Below are positions 23,201 to 35,100 of a stretch of 64,000 nt of DNA, piece by piece. Source of the DNA: Eudorina sp. 2006-703-Eu-15. Lineage: Eukaryota > Chlorophyta > Chlorophyceae > Chlamydomonadales > Volvocaceae. How positions within the stretch are numbered: position 1 is the first letter of the stretch; each line of letters begins with the position of its first letter. Below the pieces are notes generated by a model. The model worked only from the letters and a program-made list of their open reading frames with translations. It searched no databases and was not told the DNA's origin. The stretch lies in contig BDSI01000022.1 of NCBI GenBank assembly GCA_003117195.1, positions 1,053,752-1,117,751 of the forward strand, given 5' to 3'. The position numbers were made by a program, and so were the translations under genes.

Positions 23201-25129
23201 GGGAGGGAAGATGCGGAGGTGAGTCGGGGGATCGCCGCGTGGTCCTGCACGCACCCGGGCGTTTCATGTTACGGATATCACGTGGGTTTCGTTCAGTTTG
23301 CTTTGATTCGCAGCATCCTTTATGTTGCTGCTGTTGTTGTTGCTGTTTGTTATTGCTCTCCAGGATCACGCCCAGGCCGGTTACCGCCACCCAGACGGGG
23401 CCGTCACGCCGGAGTGGGTGCTGGTGCGGAGGGGCCAGGCCGACCTGGCAGCCGCCTGGAAGGACGCGGGCCGGGGGCTGGCGTTGGATACGGAGGTGCC
23501 CAAGGTGGGGGGCCGGGGCGGGTGGGCCGGGACGATGAGGAAAAATGAGGAAGAATCACAGAAAGACAACTGGGAGGGGTGCGGTGAGGTTCGCCAACTG
23601 CGGGATACCCCTGGACCCGGTACACCAGCGGGCCCAGGTTGCGACTCGATGAATGGGAATCGCAGGTCGTACTCAAATGGGCGGCAGCGGCAGCGGCCCG
23701 CGTGACCCGCTACCGAGGAGGCGCCTGCCGGCCGGTGAAGCGCAGCAGCAGTGCACACCTACTGTCAAGCATTCATCGGCGGCGCATGTGACGCTGTCCT
23801 GGAGCGGCTCGCAGGCCCGACTGACAAGCTGACGTGTCGGTGCGCACGCATTTTCAATTTTGGTTATGTCAGCCGGTCAGCCGGGTCCCCCTTTCCCGCA
23901 CCTGTGACCGCCCTGCCGCCCTTCCTCTCTCTCCCTCCTGTCGCCCTCGCCCCCCCCCTCTCTCTCTCTCTCCCTCTCTTTCTACCTCTACCTCTACCTC
24001 CCTCCCTGCCGGCGCAGGAGCTGGTGGTCCGGGTGACGCTGCCGGAGGTGGCGTCGGCGGCTGCCGTGGACCTGGATGTGGGCGAGCGGCGCCTCACCCT
24101 CAAGGTGCGAACAGGCGACCAGCCCACGACTGGGCGGCGGTCGGGGCCGCAGCGCGGCGAGCGGCGGCCCGCCCAGCCCCGTCCCTCAATCCAGAATCCA
24201 TTCCCTCAGCTCAGGCACTCTCTTCAGTTTCATGTCCACCCGGCATCATAGGACACGACTTATAGGACGTAAATTTCAGGGCGCAAGCCGTGCCCGGGCC
24301 GTTGAGCTTGCGGCGAGGCGACCGGCCTTCCGCGGATGAAATTGAATCGACGCGTGACCCACGGGTCCGTCGCCGTGCGCCGCGCCGTCTCCCTCGGCCG
24401 CCGCAGGTCCCCGCAAGGTACTTCCTCGACGTTGCCCTGCCGTACGCTGTTGACGAGGGCAAGGGTAAGGCCAAGTTCGACAAGGCCCGTAAGCAGCTGG
24501 AGATCACGCTGCCTGTCGTACCACCGCCGGCGCCGCCGCCGCGGCCGTCGGTCGCGTCCGCCGGCGGCCCCCCCTTGGTGCAAGAGCACCTGTCCGGAAC
24601 AACCGTGGAGTCGTCAAAATGGGATGCCGCGGACGCGACGGCGCCCCCGGCGGCGGCAGCGGACGAAACCACAGAGGCGGCGGGGACACAGCTGACGCCG
24701 TCACAGCCGGCGGGGGCGGAGGCGGCATCCACGAGTGGAAGCGGGGTACAAGACAGTCAACCGCAGCAAAGGGCGGAAGCGGCCGAGGTGTCGGAGGCGG
24801 CGCCGCTGACTGATAACGAGCGGAGGTGGCGGGAGCTCCACACGCGGCGGGAGGCGGAGCAGACGGAGGAGCTGGCCGACCCGGGTGCTGCAGCGGCGGA
24901 GCCCTCGCAGGCGGCCGATCGGTCGGGGCGGGGCAGCTCGCCGGCCGATGCTACAGCTGCTGGTGGCGGTGATGGTGATGGTGATGGTGCTGCTGCTGCT
25001 GCTGCGGCGGCGGCGGCGGAGGGAGCAACGGGAGGTGGTACTGCCGCGAACGGCTCCGTGGGGCAGCCTGAGCCGACGGTGCTGCTGCAGCCGCGTTTGA
25101 AACGGGACCTGGCGATGGAGCTTGACTGA
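20204..25129 (+). CDS. PF13: PIH-domain dynein assembly factor (Kintoun/DNAAF2-like), 9 exons
   Basis: Cytoplasmic co-chaperone for pre-assembly of axonemal dyneins in ciliated cells. Exons: 20204-20272, 20362-20448, 20791-21063, 21714-21822, 22255-22349, 22520-22885, 23364-23504, 24018-24104, 24407-25129; phases agree and give 649 aa. The N-terminal PIH1 domain includes ELTKFEKAFKDPEF, DVYGKGVQLITP, QKVFINVSTSDK, LSIPLVLGPVRQGTDK and PVYDIVVHPEMVEFA. The C-terminal CS-like beta region follows (ELVVRVTLPEV, DLDVGERRLTLK, FLDVALPYAVDEGKGKAKFD). The last 170 residues are acidic/Ala-rich with a short predicted helix (NERRWRELHTRREAE) and end in LKRDLAMELD. The assignment to PF13 rather than another PIH paralogue (MOT48, TWI1) rests on the ELVVRV-type CS region and the long tail; the family call is firmer than the symbol. 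Confidence 0.88.
21085..21160 (+). repeat. Degenerate ~17-nt tandem repeat in PIH gene intron 3
   Basis: Four imperfect units of the form TCAGACCCGTGTAGGGC occur just after the exon 3 donor in the intron 21064-21713. Confidence 0.6.
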
Positions 25130-25957
25130 GGGGCAGGGGGCAGGGCCCATGGGAAGGGGGAGATGTCCGGGTTTGGGTGGATGCGGGCCCGCGTCCACGA
25201 GTGTGCCTTTCCCAGGCGCGCGCGCGTCTGTCTGTCTGTCTGTCTGTCTGTGTGTGGGGACGTTGGGAGTAGTGGAGTGGCCAGGTTCGGGGCCGGGTTG
25301 CGCATGAGGCGGTCGCAGGGGAACGGCCGGCCCGGGGGTGCGGCGGGCCGGTGATGACGGTGAAGGTCCGCTGGCGAGCGACCCTGAATGCACAGCGAGC
25401 GAGCGCGACGAAGAGGCGGTGCGCAGACAGAGGGTGCGGACGGGATGCCGCGGGCGCCGGGGCTCGTGCGGGTGTGGGTGCGATCGCGGCGCGCGCGTCA
25501 AGCAGTTCCGATTTCTCGTTACGGATGACCTGACCTGACAGGACGTCACCTCGGACAGGACGAGATGCCGGTACCGGCGTCCTCTCATGCAGAGCAGGGC
25601 TCCCCGCCCTGTGGGCGCAAGTCGTTGTATGTCAGCTGGACTCAAACCGGCTGCTTCCCGAAGCTGTGTACCGCAAGACATGCGGCATGACGAGGTTGCG
25701 CGCATCTGCGATTGTACAGCTGCGCTGAATGTTACACTTCTTAAACGCGTTATCCCGGACGCAGTGAGGATTAGCGGAAGTAACTGGGCACCAATCAGAA
25801 TATCACCCGTGAAGTGCTCTTGACTGGTCGCTTTTTCCTACTTCAGTGGTAGGTGCAAGCATAAATCCGACTCAGTTTTGACCGTCCGAGTCACCAACAA
25901 CAGCAGCGGCAAGAACAACATCAGGCCGTCAGCGGCAGGTGCAGCGTTCAAAGGGTC
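25130..25957. other. Intergenic region after the PIH gene
   Basis: Contains a (TGTC)n microsatellite at 25227-25250 and no supported gene. The last part should hold the promoter of the plus-strand gene starting at 25958. Confidence 0.5.
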
Positions 25958-27903
25958 ATGGAGACGGAGGAAGGCCCCGGCTATGCGGACTTCCGGGCGC
26001 CGACGGGCGGACGGAGCGACCCATGGGCCATCCCGCGGTGAGCAGCGGTGACCGAGGCCACAGTGTGGCATCCACCTTTGTCCTGAAGCGGTGCGGTTCC
26101 TCTCGGCTGACTGATGTTTAAAAAACGAGAGGCGGGAATAACAAATCTATTCGGCGATCATATCAAAAAGTTCTGTAATGAAGGGGGAAAGGAGGGGAGC
26201 TGCGAGCTTTGACTGGCGACGCGCGGTGCTGTGCGCAAACGACGTAACGACCCCGGAATCCATCGTAGTGCGGCGCAGTGCAGCCGTCGGGGTGTCGTGT
26301 GCGGCTCCTCTCGTCCGGCGGCGGCTCCTACCGCCCCGCCGTTGTCCTGGTATTCGTCGTCGAGCACGTCCACCGCCGCGGCCCTCCAGAACTCTCCCCG
26401 GCGCTGGTTGACCGCCGCCGCCGCCGCCGCCACCCCGCAGGTCCAGGTACCGACCGGAGCAGCCGGGGATGACGCCACTAGTCTCGTCGTACACCGAGGC
26501 GGACGAGGCCGAGCCGAGGCATTCCGGCCTGGGCGCCAGCGGGGGCGGCGGCGCCGGCGCCGGCGTCATGGCCGCCGGCTCCTGGCCAAGTCACGGCCTG
26601 GGCGACGGTTTCGTGTCCGGCGGCCGTCACGTTCTGTACTGCGGAGCGGACATCCCGGTGGAGAATCTCAAGATGGGTCACTGGCACCACAGCCAGAGGC
26701 CGCGAGGCTGTGAGTTTGGGGTCGCGCAGGGGTAACGGTAGGGGGTCGGCGGTCGGGCCTGGGCCGCGGCCGGGGCCGGGGACTGGGTCGGGGTCGGGAA
26801 CGGACGGGTCGGGAAGGGACGGGTCGGGAAGGGACGGGGATGATCGGGTCTGCCGGATCAGGTGATGGCGTCACATGGATGTCGGGGTGGTTGTGGGATG
26901 GGTACGGTTGTGCCAGCAGATCATATGGGCGTGTAGGGCCGCGGATCATGCACGCCGTTGGCTATACGCCATGTCACGTGTCTCCGGCATCAAGCGACCG
27001 GAACGATCCGTCGTGTTGTTTGGGGCCACCCACACATATGCGCCTCTCCTTCTCCTGCGCCTTTTCCAACTGCTGTCAACCGTAATGGTCAACCATCGCA
27101 ACGGAAATCGCAATGGCCACCTGACCTGCAGGCAGCCCCCTCCAGGCGGCCGCCAGCAGCCCCCGGGCCGCCCACCAGCACCACCCGCCTCCAGAGCTCC
27201 GCGTGTCGGGCGCGGCTGAGACGGGCGGCGGCAGTGGCGGCGGCGGTGGGCACGCAGTGCCGTGGGAGGGAGACCGGCCCATGGGTCGTCACGACGCCTG
27301 GGCGCCCACCTTCCTTCCCCGCGACCGGCCACAGCACGGCTCGGCGCAACCAGCGGCGGGCGGCGGTGACACCGTCGAGGACGATGTCGTGGAGGTCAGT
27401 TAGAAAACAGGTGTACGGCCCATGGCGAAGAGCCGTACGGAGCTTGTGCTGGGGGCGTCCTTCTAACCCGGACCGTTCGCTTCCCTTATTGTGGGCGCAG
27501 GTAGAGGCCGACACCCCGGGCGGGTACCACGTGGCCGCCACTGTACTGCACCCCGCTGACTCGGACGACCCGGAGGTGGGTCAGGTCCGCGATGGTTGCC
27601 GTACTGGTGGGCTGACAGCTTTCGCGACAAGCACAAGCAGGGCCAAACAATGACGAGCAGAGGCCCTCCGTGGTGCACAGGGATGCACCATTGCACCATT
27701 GCTTTTCCGGTCCAATCTTTGATTCATCCATTCATTCATGCGCTTCGGCTGCCAGCGTTGACCCGGGGGTCCAATGAAACCCACTTCAAGTCGTGCACAC
27801 ACACGACCCGCAGGAGTACGTGGTGGCCGCCACCGCGGTGATGCCGCCGCCGTCCCACGGGTCGGCTGCTGGCAGTGACCGCGGCCGCGGTGCGCCCGTC
27901 TGA
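25958..27903 (+). CDS. Unrecognised 258-aa protein, 5 exons
   Basis: I do not recognise this protein. The model joins 25958-26037, 26441-26709, 27132-27394, 27501-27575 and 27814-27903; phases 2, 1, 0 and 0 match at each junction and every intron is GT..AG, which is strong support. The product begins METEEGPGYADFRAPTG and contains WAIPRSRYRPEQPGM, a Gly-rich linker, HVLYCGADIPVENLKMGHWHH near residue 100, a Pro/His/Gly-rich middle, and a C-terminal stretch with two similar strands (GYHVAATVLHP and EYVVAATAVMP, separated by DSDDPE). No membrane segment or signal peptide is seen. It lies 829 bases downstream of the PIH gene in the same direction. A TGTAA signal lies about 590 bases past the stop. 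Function unknown. Confidence 0.65.
26740..26838 (+). repeat. GC-rich short tandem repeat in intron 2 of the 258-aa gene
   Basis: Repeats of GGGTCGG and GACGGGTCGGGAAGG type, purine-rich on the plus strand. Intronic by the gene model. Confidence 0.6.
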
Positions 27904-28495
27904 CCCACGGGTCTGCTGTACAACAACACAGGGGCGCACGATTCCCGCCCGCCGGGTGCACGCGTGCACCGAAGGGGCCGGCGGTGGCGCCGTGCATATA
28001 TGTACGACAGTCACCGCCGCACCATGCGTCCTCGGCGCCGCATGGAGTCGCCGTACACAGCACGCAGATGAGAACGTATGGACTTGCTGGTTTTTCACAT
28101 TTTTGTGCAGTTTGTCTGCGAGTGACGCACATCGTACATCGTACATACAGGCGGTGGGTCTGCCGGACGCGCCGGGACCCCTCGCGACTGCTCTGGGGCG
28201 GCGAAGGCGCGCTTTGGCACGTGTTTTTCAAGTGTCCTGCAGACTGCAAGCAGTACTGTGCAGCGTAATGTTGCAGTGTGATATTGCCGGTGGGAGGTGA
28301 TTGAGTCGTCAGGCACCCGCGTGACTGCAAGCTTAGGATGGGGTTTGGGGTTTTCCAGGTGGGGGGCCACTGCGATGCATCGGTGGGTGATGCGACAGCG
28401 ATCGCAACCGAATCGCGGTTACCGTACCGTTGCAACCCTTTGAAAGGCGGTCGGCGTGTACAGCGCTGCGTGCTTCGGCTGCGCTGTTGACGGGC

Positions 28496-28500
28496 TGTAA
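28496..28500 (+). terminator. Possible TGTAA polyadenylation signal for the 258-aa gene
   Basis: TGTAA is the usual volvocalean polyadenylation signal. This copy lies about 590 bases downstream of the stop at 27903, which is a plausible but unproven 3' UTR length. Confidence 0.3.
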
Positions 28501-31500
28501 CCTCACGACCTGCATCTTGTGCTACCGTACTTCAAAATCGGGATTGGGGAATAGAGAGGCCGAATGCCGTGTGGGCGATGCCTGATTCCTCGGCAGCCAG
28601 CAGATGGCTGGGGCCAGGAAGGGTCAGCCGCGCAGCAGTGATGGGGGGGGGTGCCGTGCATGGAGCGGAATGCGCTGCCTGGCCGTATGCATCCTGCCGT
28701 GGTCATGTGAGGTGCACATCATTTCAAAAGGGGGGGCTGCGTTGCGTCGCGCGTGTATGCGCCGCTAAACAAGGCATGGCGCTAGGACAACTCTGGGAAG
28801 CTTCTCTGCGTCCTGTCTGCCCGGGAAGGAAACCCGTCCCCTCCGTGTGCCAGGTAGGTCGGGGAGGTCAACCAGTGAGGCCCACAGCACGGATTGGCGA
28901 GAGGAGGTTGCGCACACCCGCAAAGGAGGTTGTGGATTCGTCGAGGGCATTGCTGGGGAGTGCGATTGCTGGGGGATATACCGCACGGCTACGGTCACCG
29001 TCCAGAAGTCCGAACGCAGGTCCCGGGGGAGGTGGGTTACATCTCGCAGCAACCCCACCTCCGGTGGCATCGGACGCGAGGGCATCCCAGCCCCCGGGGC
29101 CCAGCGCGCGGCGGCCCACCTGCGACCTCCCTCACAACTGACGGCCCAAACGCAAGCTGATGAGATTGGGCAGGCGACCTCCACCACGACCACCACCACC
29201 TCGACACCGCAACGCGCGCCGGGAAACGAGCCGTGGCGTCCATTTCGCAGTGCACCACTTCCACTTCCGATCGTCATGAAGAGCTGGTGCGCACACAATT
29301 CCCGCAGTACGGTACACCCAGTACGGCAGGCGCGCCAGGATATCGGCCACACGACATCACGGCGCCGACAGGAACGTCCCGGGCCCTGCGCGATCGCTTC
29401 AGCGCGGCCCGTCGTACAGGTGCTGGGGACCTCCAGCGCTTTGCCGGGGCCCGGGGGTTCTGCAGCAGCGTCGGTTAGTACGGCGACCGCAATGCACCGC
29501 ACACCAACCGGGGCCCTCACCAGCAACAGCAGCGTCATACGCACACGCGCAGATACACACAGGGCGCGCCGCTGACCACCCGGCCACCGTCGCCACGGCC
29601 GGACAAACGCTGCCCAGACACCGCATGCCCGACCGGTCCTCAAGACCGAGAGCAGCGGCCCCACAGCAGCAGCGGCCCCTGCCCCCCCCCCGGCAGCGGC
29701 TGCGGAGGATGAATGCAATGACCACTGTCCTCTTTCGATCAGGTTGGGTCCCATTTTAACAGCCGGAAGCGCAGCACCGTGTACTTCACCATGCGTGTCA
29801 GCAGCGCCGCACCCGCGGACGACATCGGCCCCGCCATCCGCCAGTGGCCTCCCCCTTTTGTCAAGACAGTGGCCAGCGCACCTCGACGGTGATCGGAAAG
29901 GGCCAGGCGCGCGGCGTCAACTCCGGAGAACGTCCAGCGCGGCGGACATCCCAACTCCGCGTTCCTCAGGCCCTGGTACGGCACTCTCGCAGACCTCCTG
30001 GGTGGTACGGCACCCCTCTCGCCGTGGCATCGTCTTCCACCAAAGTGGCGGTGGCTGGCTCCGAGTGCTGGTCCGCGGGGCGCGGACATCCCACGCACGT
30101 CCCACGCACGTCCCACGCACGTCCGCGGCGCAACGCAGGGCCCGAAGCTCGGGCGAGTCGGCCCAGATGCGAGTATCCGGGATCCACACGGACCCGGGCG
30201 AGTCGGCGGATGAGAGACATCGGACATGGCCCGGCGGGGCGGTGCGCTGCGCCGCGGAGCGTTCGGCCACGCTCGCGCGCCGTGTCCCGATGGCGTGGTA
30301 CGGCAGTAAGGCCGGCGCCTCTCCAGCCGCACCGGCAGAACATCACCCGCAGGACATCACCTGCATCCGAGTACGGCGCAGTACGGCGGCGGCACCCCGC
30401 GCCGCGGCAATGACAGCCCGACGGCAGGCGAGCGAGGGGCCAGCGTCAAGACCCAGTGTACCTTGCCGGCGGCCGGGGAAGAGGCCCGGTGGCCGGCGGA
30501 AAAACTGGGTAATGTTCACGAAGAGCGACGCAATCCAGTGCAAATAATTTATTACGGTAGAAAATTGCACACAAAAGTAAAACGCAGTGCCGAGCGGCAA
30601 CGCAGTGCCGAACAGCAACCCCACGCAACGTTGTTCCAGGAGGCAATCCTGACGGCACCCTTGACCTCTCGCGCCCCGCTCCAAGAATGACACATTCGAT
30701 CCCGAAGCGGACTGGCCGGTCGGACACCGCCGCACCCAACCTGCAACGAGCCGGGAGCCGCCAAACGGCCGGTGCTGCCGCCGTCGCCACTCTTCGCCTT
30801 CGGTTTCTGGAAGAGTCCCCCAGTCCCCAAGCTGCGGGATTCCAATCCGCCCGACGCTTCCAACCCGCTGCCACTCAGACCACTGCCAGCGGCCCGCACC
30901 ACAGACCCACCGCGCTCCAATAGCGTAAAACTGCGGCAACACCGTGACTGGTTCGCAACATGCAACGCGGCCCTCAGACCTCCAGCCTCGCTGCACCCGC
31001 AGCCCCGCACCGCATCAAAACCTGAGGGGACCCCGCGGGGGCAAATGTCGTATCTGCCTGCCGTACAAGAATGCCCCTCCAGTGTTCCTCATGTCCTAAG
31101 TACGTCAAAGATCCAACAACGAAAAATCCAGCACCAAGGAAAACCACATTCCACGAAATGCAAACGTCTGTAAATGGTGCCGCCCGCAGCTCCCAGGGTC
31201 CCGCAGCGCCGAGCAGCTCACGAACATCGTTGCAGTACTCTGCCTTCAAGTCTTCCACTGATTCCAATTTGGATTCGGAAAACTCTTCCCTCGCCCCGCT
31301 CCGCTCCGCTACGCACCCTCACGGTGTCCAGCCAGCCCATTGCCCATTCAGCCGGGGACAGTCAGCAAGGCGGGAGCAGCCGGGGACAGCAGCCGGGGAC
31401 AGCAGTAGAAGCGCGCGCACTCCGCGGGCCCTGACCGGCAGGCTGCCCCTCCTCATCGCCCATTGCCCGGGCAGCCTCCCTTGACCGGATCACCCTGGCC

Positions 31501-31584
31501 TTCCCGACCTCGGAGAGATTCTCCAAATTACGCCACCGCCACCGCACCAACATATATGTATATGCTCTATACGCAGCAGATAAC

Positions 31585-31589
31585 TTACA
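31585..31589 (-). terminator. Possible TGTAA polyadenylation signal for the 1409-aa gene
   Basis: TTACA on the plus strand reads TGTAA on the minus strand, about 520 bases beyond the stop at 32110. Confidence 0.3.
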
Positions 31590-32109
31590 TCGCGCGCGAC
31601 ACAAACCCTTCGCACAAGCTGGGGCCCTGAACACGCAGCATTATCAATTTACCGTCGCAATAGATACAGACTTTATCCTCGCGCGCTGTCGCTTTGTTGC
31701 CATCATGCCGCGCCCACTAAACAGGGGGCCAGGGGGCAGGCCCGCGGCCCCACACCTCCGTCCCCGCACAGGCACAGACAGGCACACATATACTCCATTT
31801 CCCTTGTACACACACATGCACACATACACGGGTTCCTTTTCTACACACACAGTTTTTTTTAACACACACACACACACACACACACCGCACCATGAAACGC
31901 GACACACCTCTGCCACACCCCTGCGTCCACCTCACAAATTCCAGACCGCCGCCGCCGCCGCTTTCTGCAGCAGCTCACTCCTGCGAGCTCTCCAGGGAGC
32001 GACCGCGTCCCCCGCACCACCCGCGTCCCCAGCCCAAGACGGCCGGGGCTCCTTCCTCCGCCATCCCAACCGAGCACTGCGAACGGACTCGCTCCCGCGC
32101 TGGCCCCCT

Positions 32110-35100
32110 TCATTCCGCCGGCTGCGGCTGCTGCGGCGGCGGCGGCTGCGCCGATACCCCCGCACCAAGACGCGTCTGCGCGGGGTTGGTCGACTGCACC
32201 GCCGCCGCAACCCGCCACATTCGCGGCGGCGGCCCGCACGCCGCCCGCACGCGGCAGTGCGAGCAAGGGCACGCCGCCGCCGCCGCCGGCGGCGCCGGCG
32301 GTGGCGGCAGCCCCTGCCCCCTGCCCGGCAACCTTGGGGGCGCGCCCATCCCAGGCACGTGACGGGGTCCTAGTGTCACCGCCGCGCAGGCCGCAACCGC
32401 GATGCCGCGGCCACGCTCGAATCCCACAGGAGCAGGCTGCCGGGCCGCACGGTATGCGCCGGGCCGACCGGGCACACCTGCAGCTCCCCCTCCCCCTCCC
32501 CCGTCCATTCCCACTGCCACGCCTTGTGGGATGCGGTCCAACCGGTAGGGGCCAGATGACCAGGCTGGCAGACCACCCGACGGGTAATGGCGAGCCGGCG
32601 GGCAGGGATGATGCACCGCCGCGGCGCCGTCTCGGCCAGGCTGTTGGCGCTCCTGCTGCGGCGGTGATGCCGGCGGTGGCGGCTGCTCCGGCCCGCCGCC
32701 ACGACCCGCATGCCCGACATCAGGTTCCGGATTAGCTGCGCCCGCTACGGCGGCGGCGGCGGCCGCTCCGGCGTCGCGGCTGCCTCCTGTGGCGCCCGCG
32801 CCCGCGAGGCCCCCGGAGGAGGCACTGGTGGACCACGACGCCTGAAGCTGCGGACTCCCCGGCGGCGGTGGCGGTGGCGGCGGCATTGGCGGCACTGGCG
32901 GCGGCAGCGCGCGATGTGGGTCGCCGGGTGAACGAGAGGCCGCGCGCGGCGGCAGCGGCGGCGGCGGCGGCTGCAGTGGTGGCGGCGATCTGCTTGAGGA
33001 GGCCTCGGCGGCCTGCAGTCGGAGCGCCTGGGCTGCGGGCGGCGGGCTCACGGTTGCACCGTCCTGCGACCCATGGGTCTCCGCTCTCTGGTGCGGGTGC
33101 GGCGATGGCGTCGGCGCCGTCGTCGTAGCCTGCAGCGCCGCCGGGATCTCCCGACTCTTGCGGACGGCCGCCGCCGCCGCAGCGGCCGCTGCCGCGCGCG
33201 CCATCTCCTGCATGTCAACCGCTTGTGCGGGCGGAGGAGGCGAAGTAGGCGACGGAGGCCACACCGATCCGTGCTTCGTTGCAGGTTCCTGAGCGCGGTG
33301 CGGCCCGCCGGCGTCGGCCCAAGCCGCCGCGGCGCCATCCGACGCGACGGTGTTCGACGACGACCCCTGAGAAGACATCCGCACCGGCACCTGCTGCTGC
33401 ACCTGCTGCTGCACCTGCTGCTGTTGTGGCTGCTGCTGCACCTGCTGCTGTTGTGGCTGCTGTTGTTGTGGCTGCTGCGCCTGTGCGGATTCGACTTGGG
33501 GTGGCCCGTGACGGGGCCCCGTCGCCTCCCCGGCGCAGCCGCCGCGCAGCGGCGAGCCCGGCTGCGACGGCGACCCCGCGCTGGCGGCCGTGTTGCTGCC
33601 GCCGGACGAGCCCCGCTCCCCGCTGCGCCTGTCCGCAGAGCTCGGGCTCGAGGACTGCCAGGGCGTCGGCCCCGGCCTGCAGACGGCCCCTTGGCCCCAG
33701 CCGCCAGGTGCACCGCTTTCGGGGGCAGGCGCCGGGGGTGCATTCGACAACGGTGGTGCTCGCCTGACGGCGCCGGAAGGCTGCCGCAGCAGGTGCGGCC
33801 GCGGCGGGTGCTGCAGGTGCAGCGGTTGCTGGGGGTGCTGCGGGCCGGCGCCGTGGGTGTACCTCAGCTGGGAGGCGCTGTGCAGCCCGGGCCGGGTTGG
33901 AGCCGGGACGGGGCCCGGCTGCCGGTTCGCCGGAGGCGCCAAGGCGTGCGCCGACGGACTGTCCGCCGCCATCGCCACGGGGCGCGGCATCTGCGGCGGC
34001 AGCGGTGACTCCCAACTGCCGACAGCTACCCCTGCCACCGCCTGGCAGTGCGCCGGGGCTGCAGCACAATGCAACACCTGTCGTACTTGCTGTGGGGGGT
34101 CCTGGTGATGCTGTAAGCCCGCGGGGTCGACTTCAGTTGCCGTCCTCGCCGCAACCCCCTCGGGGTCCGGCTGGGTGTCACAGGGTGATCCCCCCATGTG
34201 TAACCCCTCACGTGTAATGTACGACGTGTACGGCAGCGACTGAGGCCGCGAGTGCACCGCCACAACGGTGGCGTGCTGCTGCCCGACCCCGCCGACGCAA
34301 CGCTCACAGCGACACACCCGCTGCGCCGGGCTTTCCACCAGGCCCGACGGCCAGGACAGCATGACCCCGTGGCGGGCCGCCGAGCATGGGGTTTCGGGTC
34401 CCGGCGGGCCGGGGCACGGGACGCGCCCGGAAACGCCCGTCGGAGACACGACCACCTGACTGGTACTGCCATACGGTTGGTGGGGCACCGTGCTACTGCC
34501 ACCAGGCGGGAACCCGCCCAGCACAGAAATGGAGCTCGCAGCTCCGGAACCACCGCCGCCGCCGTTGCCACCCTCACTCGCAACCCCGCCCGCGACATTG
34601 CCGGATGTTTGGACGCTACATGCGGGGCAGAGGCAACCCGCCACCGGGGGCGGCCGGCAGGGGACCAATGGGCCATGTCCCGCACCGGGGGCGCCGCCGT
34701 GGGCTGTGTCCGCAATGCCGGAGCTGGGCGACCGGGACGCTTCCTGGATGTGACCCATGGGACTTACGCACGCGCCGGTCACGTAGCACGGCCACGCGGT
34801 CGCCCAGCCGGGCGGTGACAGACACGGCTGCACCTGCTGCGGAATCGCCGCCCTGACAGGGCTGGTAGACGACTTGACGACGACCGGGCTTGCGGCCACG
34901 GCATCCGCGGAACCAGACGACCGCCGCAGCCCTGCCGGCGCATCGGGACCCGGGGCCGGGCCAAGCACACTGCCTTTCGGATGCAATTGCGCATCCTCCT
35001 CCCCGGTCAGACGCCCGACCCGTGGGTCCGCGCCCACAGCCCCCTGTTCCTGGCCCATGGGTCGCGTGGGCATCGGCAGCGCGACCCGTGGGGCTGCCAC

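Larger units (their letters stand above)
27904..32109. other. Region without a supported gene
   Basis: Long overlapping frames on both strands (for example 28765-29754 minus and 28847-29575 plus) are of the kind GC-rich DNA produces by chance; none shows a domain or an in-phase splice chain. An 11-base tandem repeat (CCCACGCACGT, three copies) lies at 30090-30122 and a (CA)n microsatellite at 31861-31883. The 31.6-32.1 kb part is probably 3' untranslated sequence of the minus-strand gene ending at 32110. Confidence 0.45.

Noticed and set aside
28765..29754. Minus-strand 329-codon frame opposed by a 242-codon plus-strand frame
   Set aside because: Both are open because of GC-rich composition; neither has a recognisable domain, a credible composition or supporting splice sites.
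33073..34008. Plus-strand 311-codon frame rich in Arg and Leu
   Set aside because: Shadow of the minus-strand 1409-aa gene; the Arg/Leu richness is what the complement of Gln/Pro/Ala codons gives.
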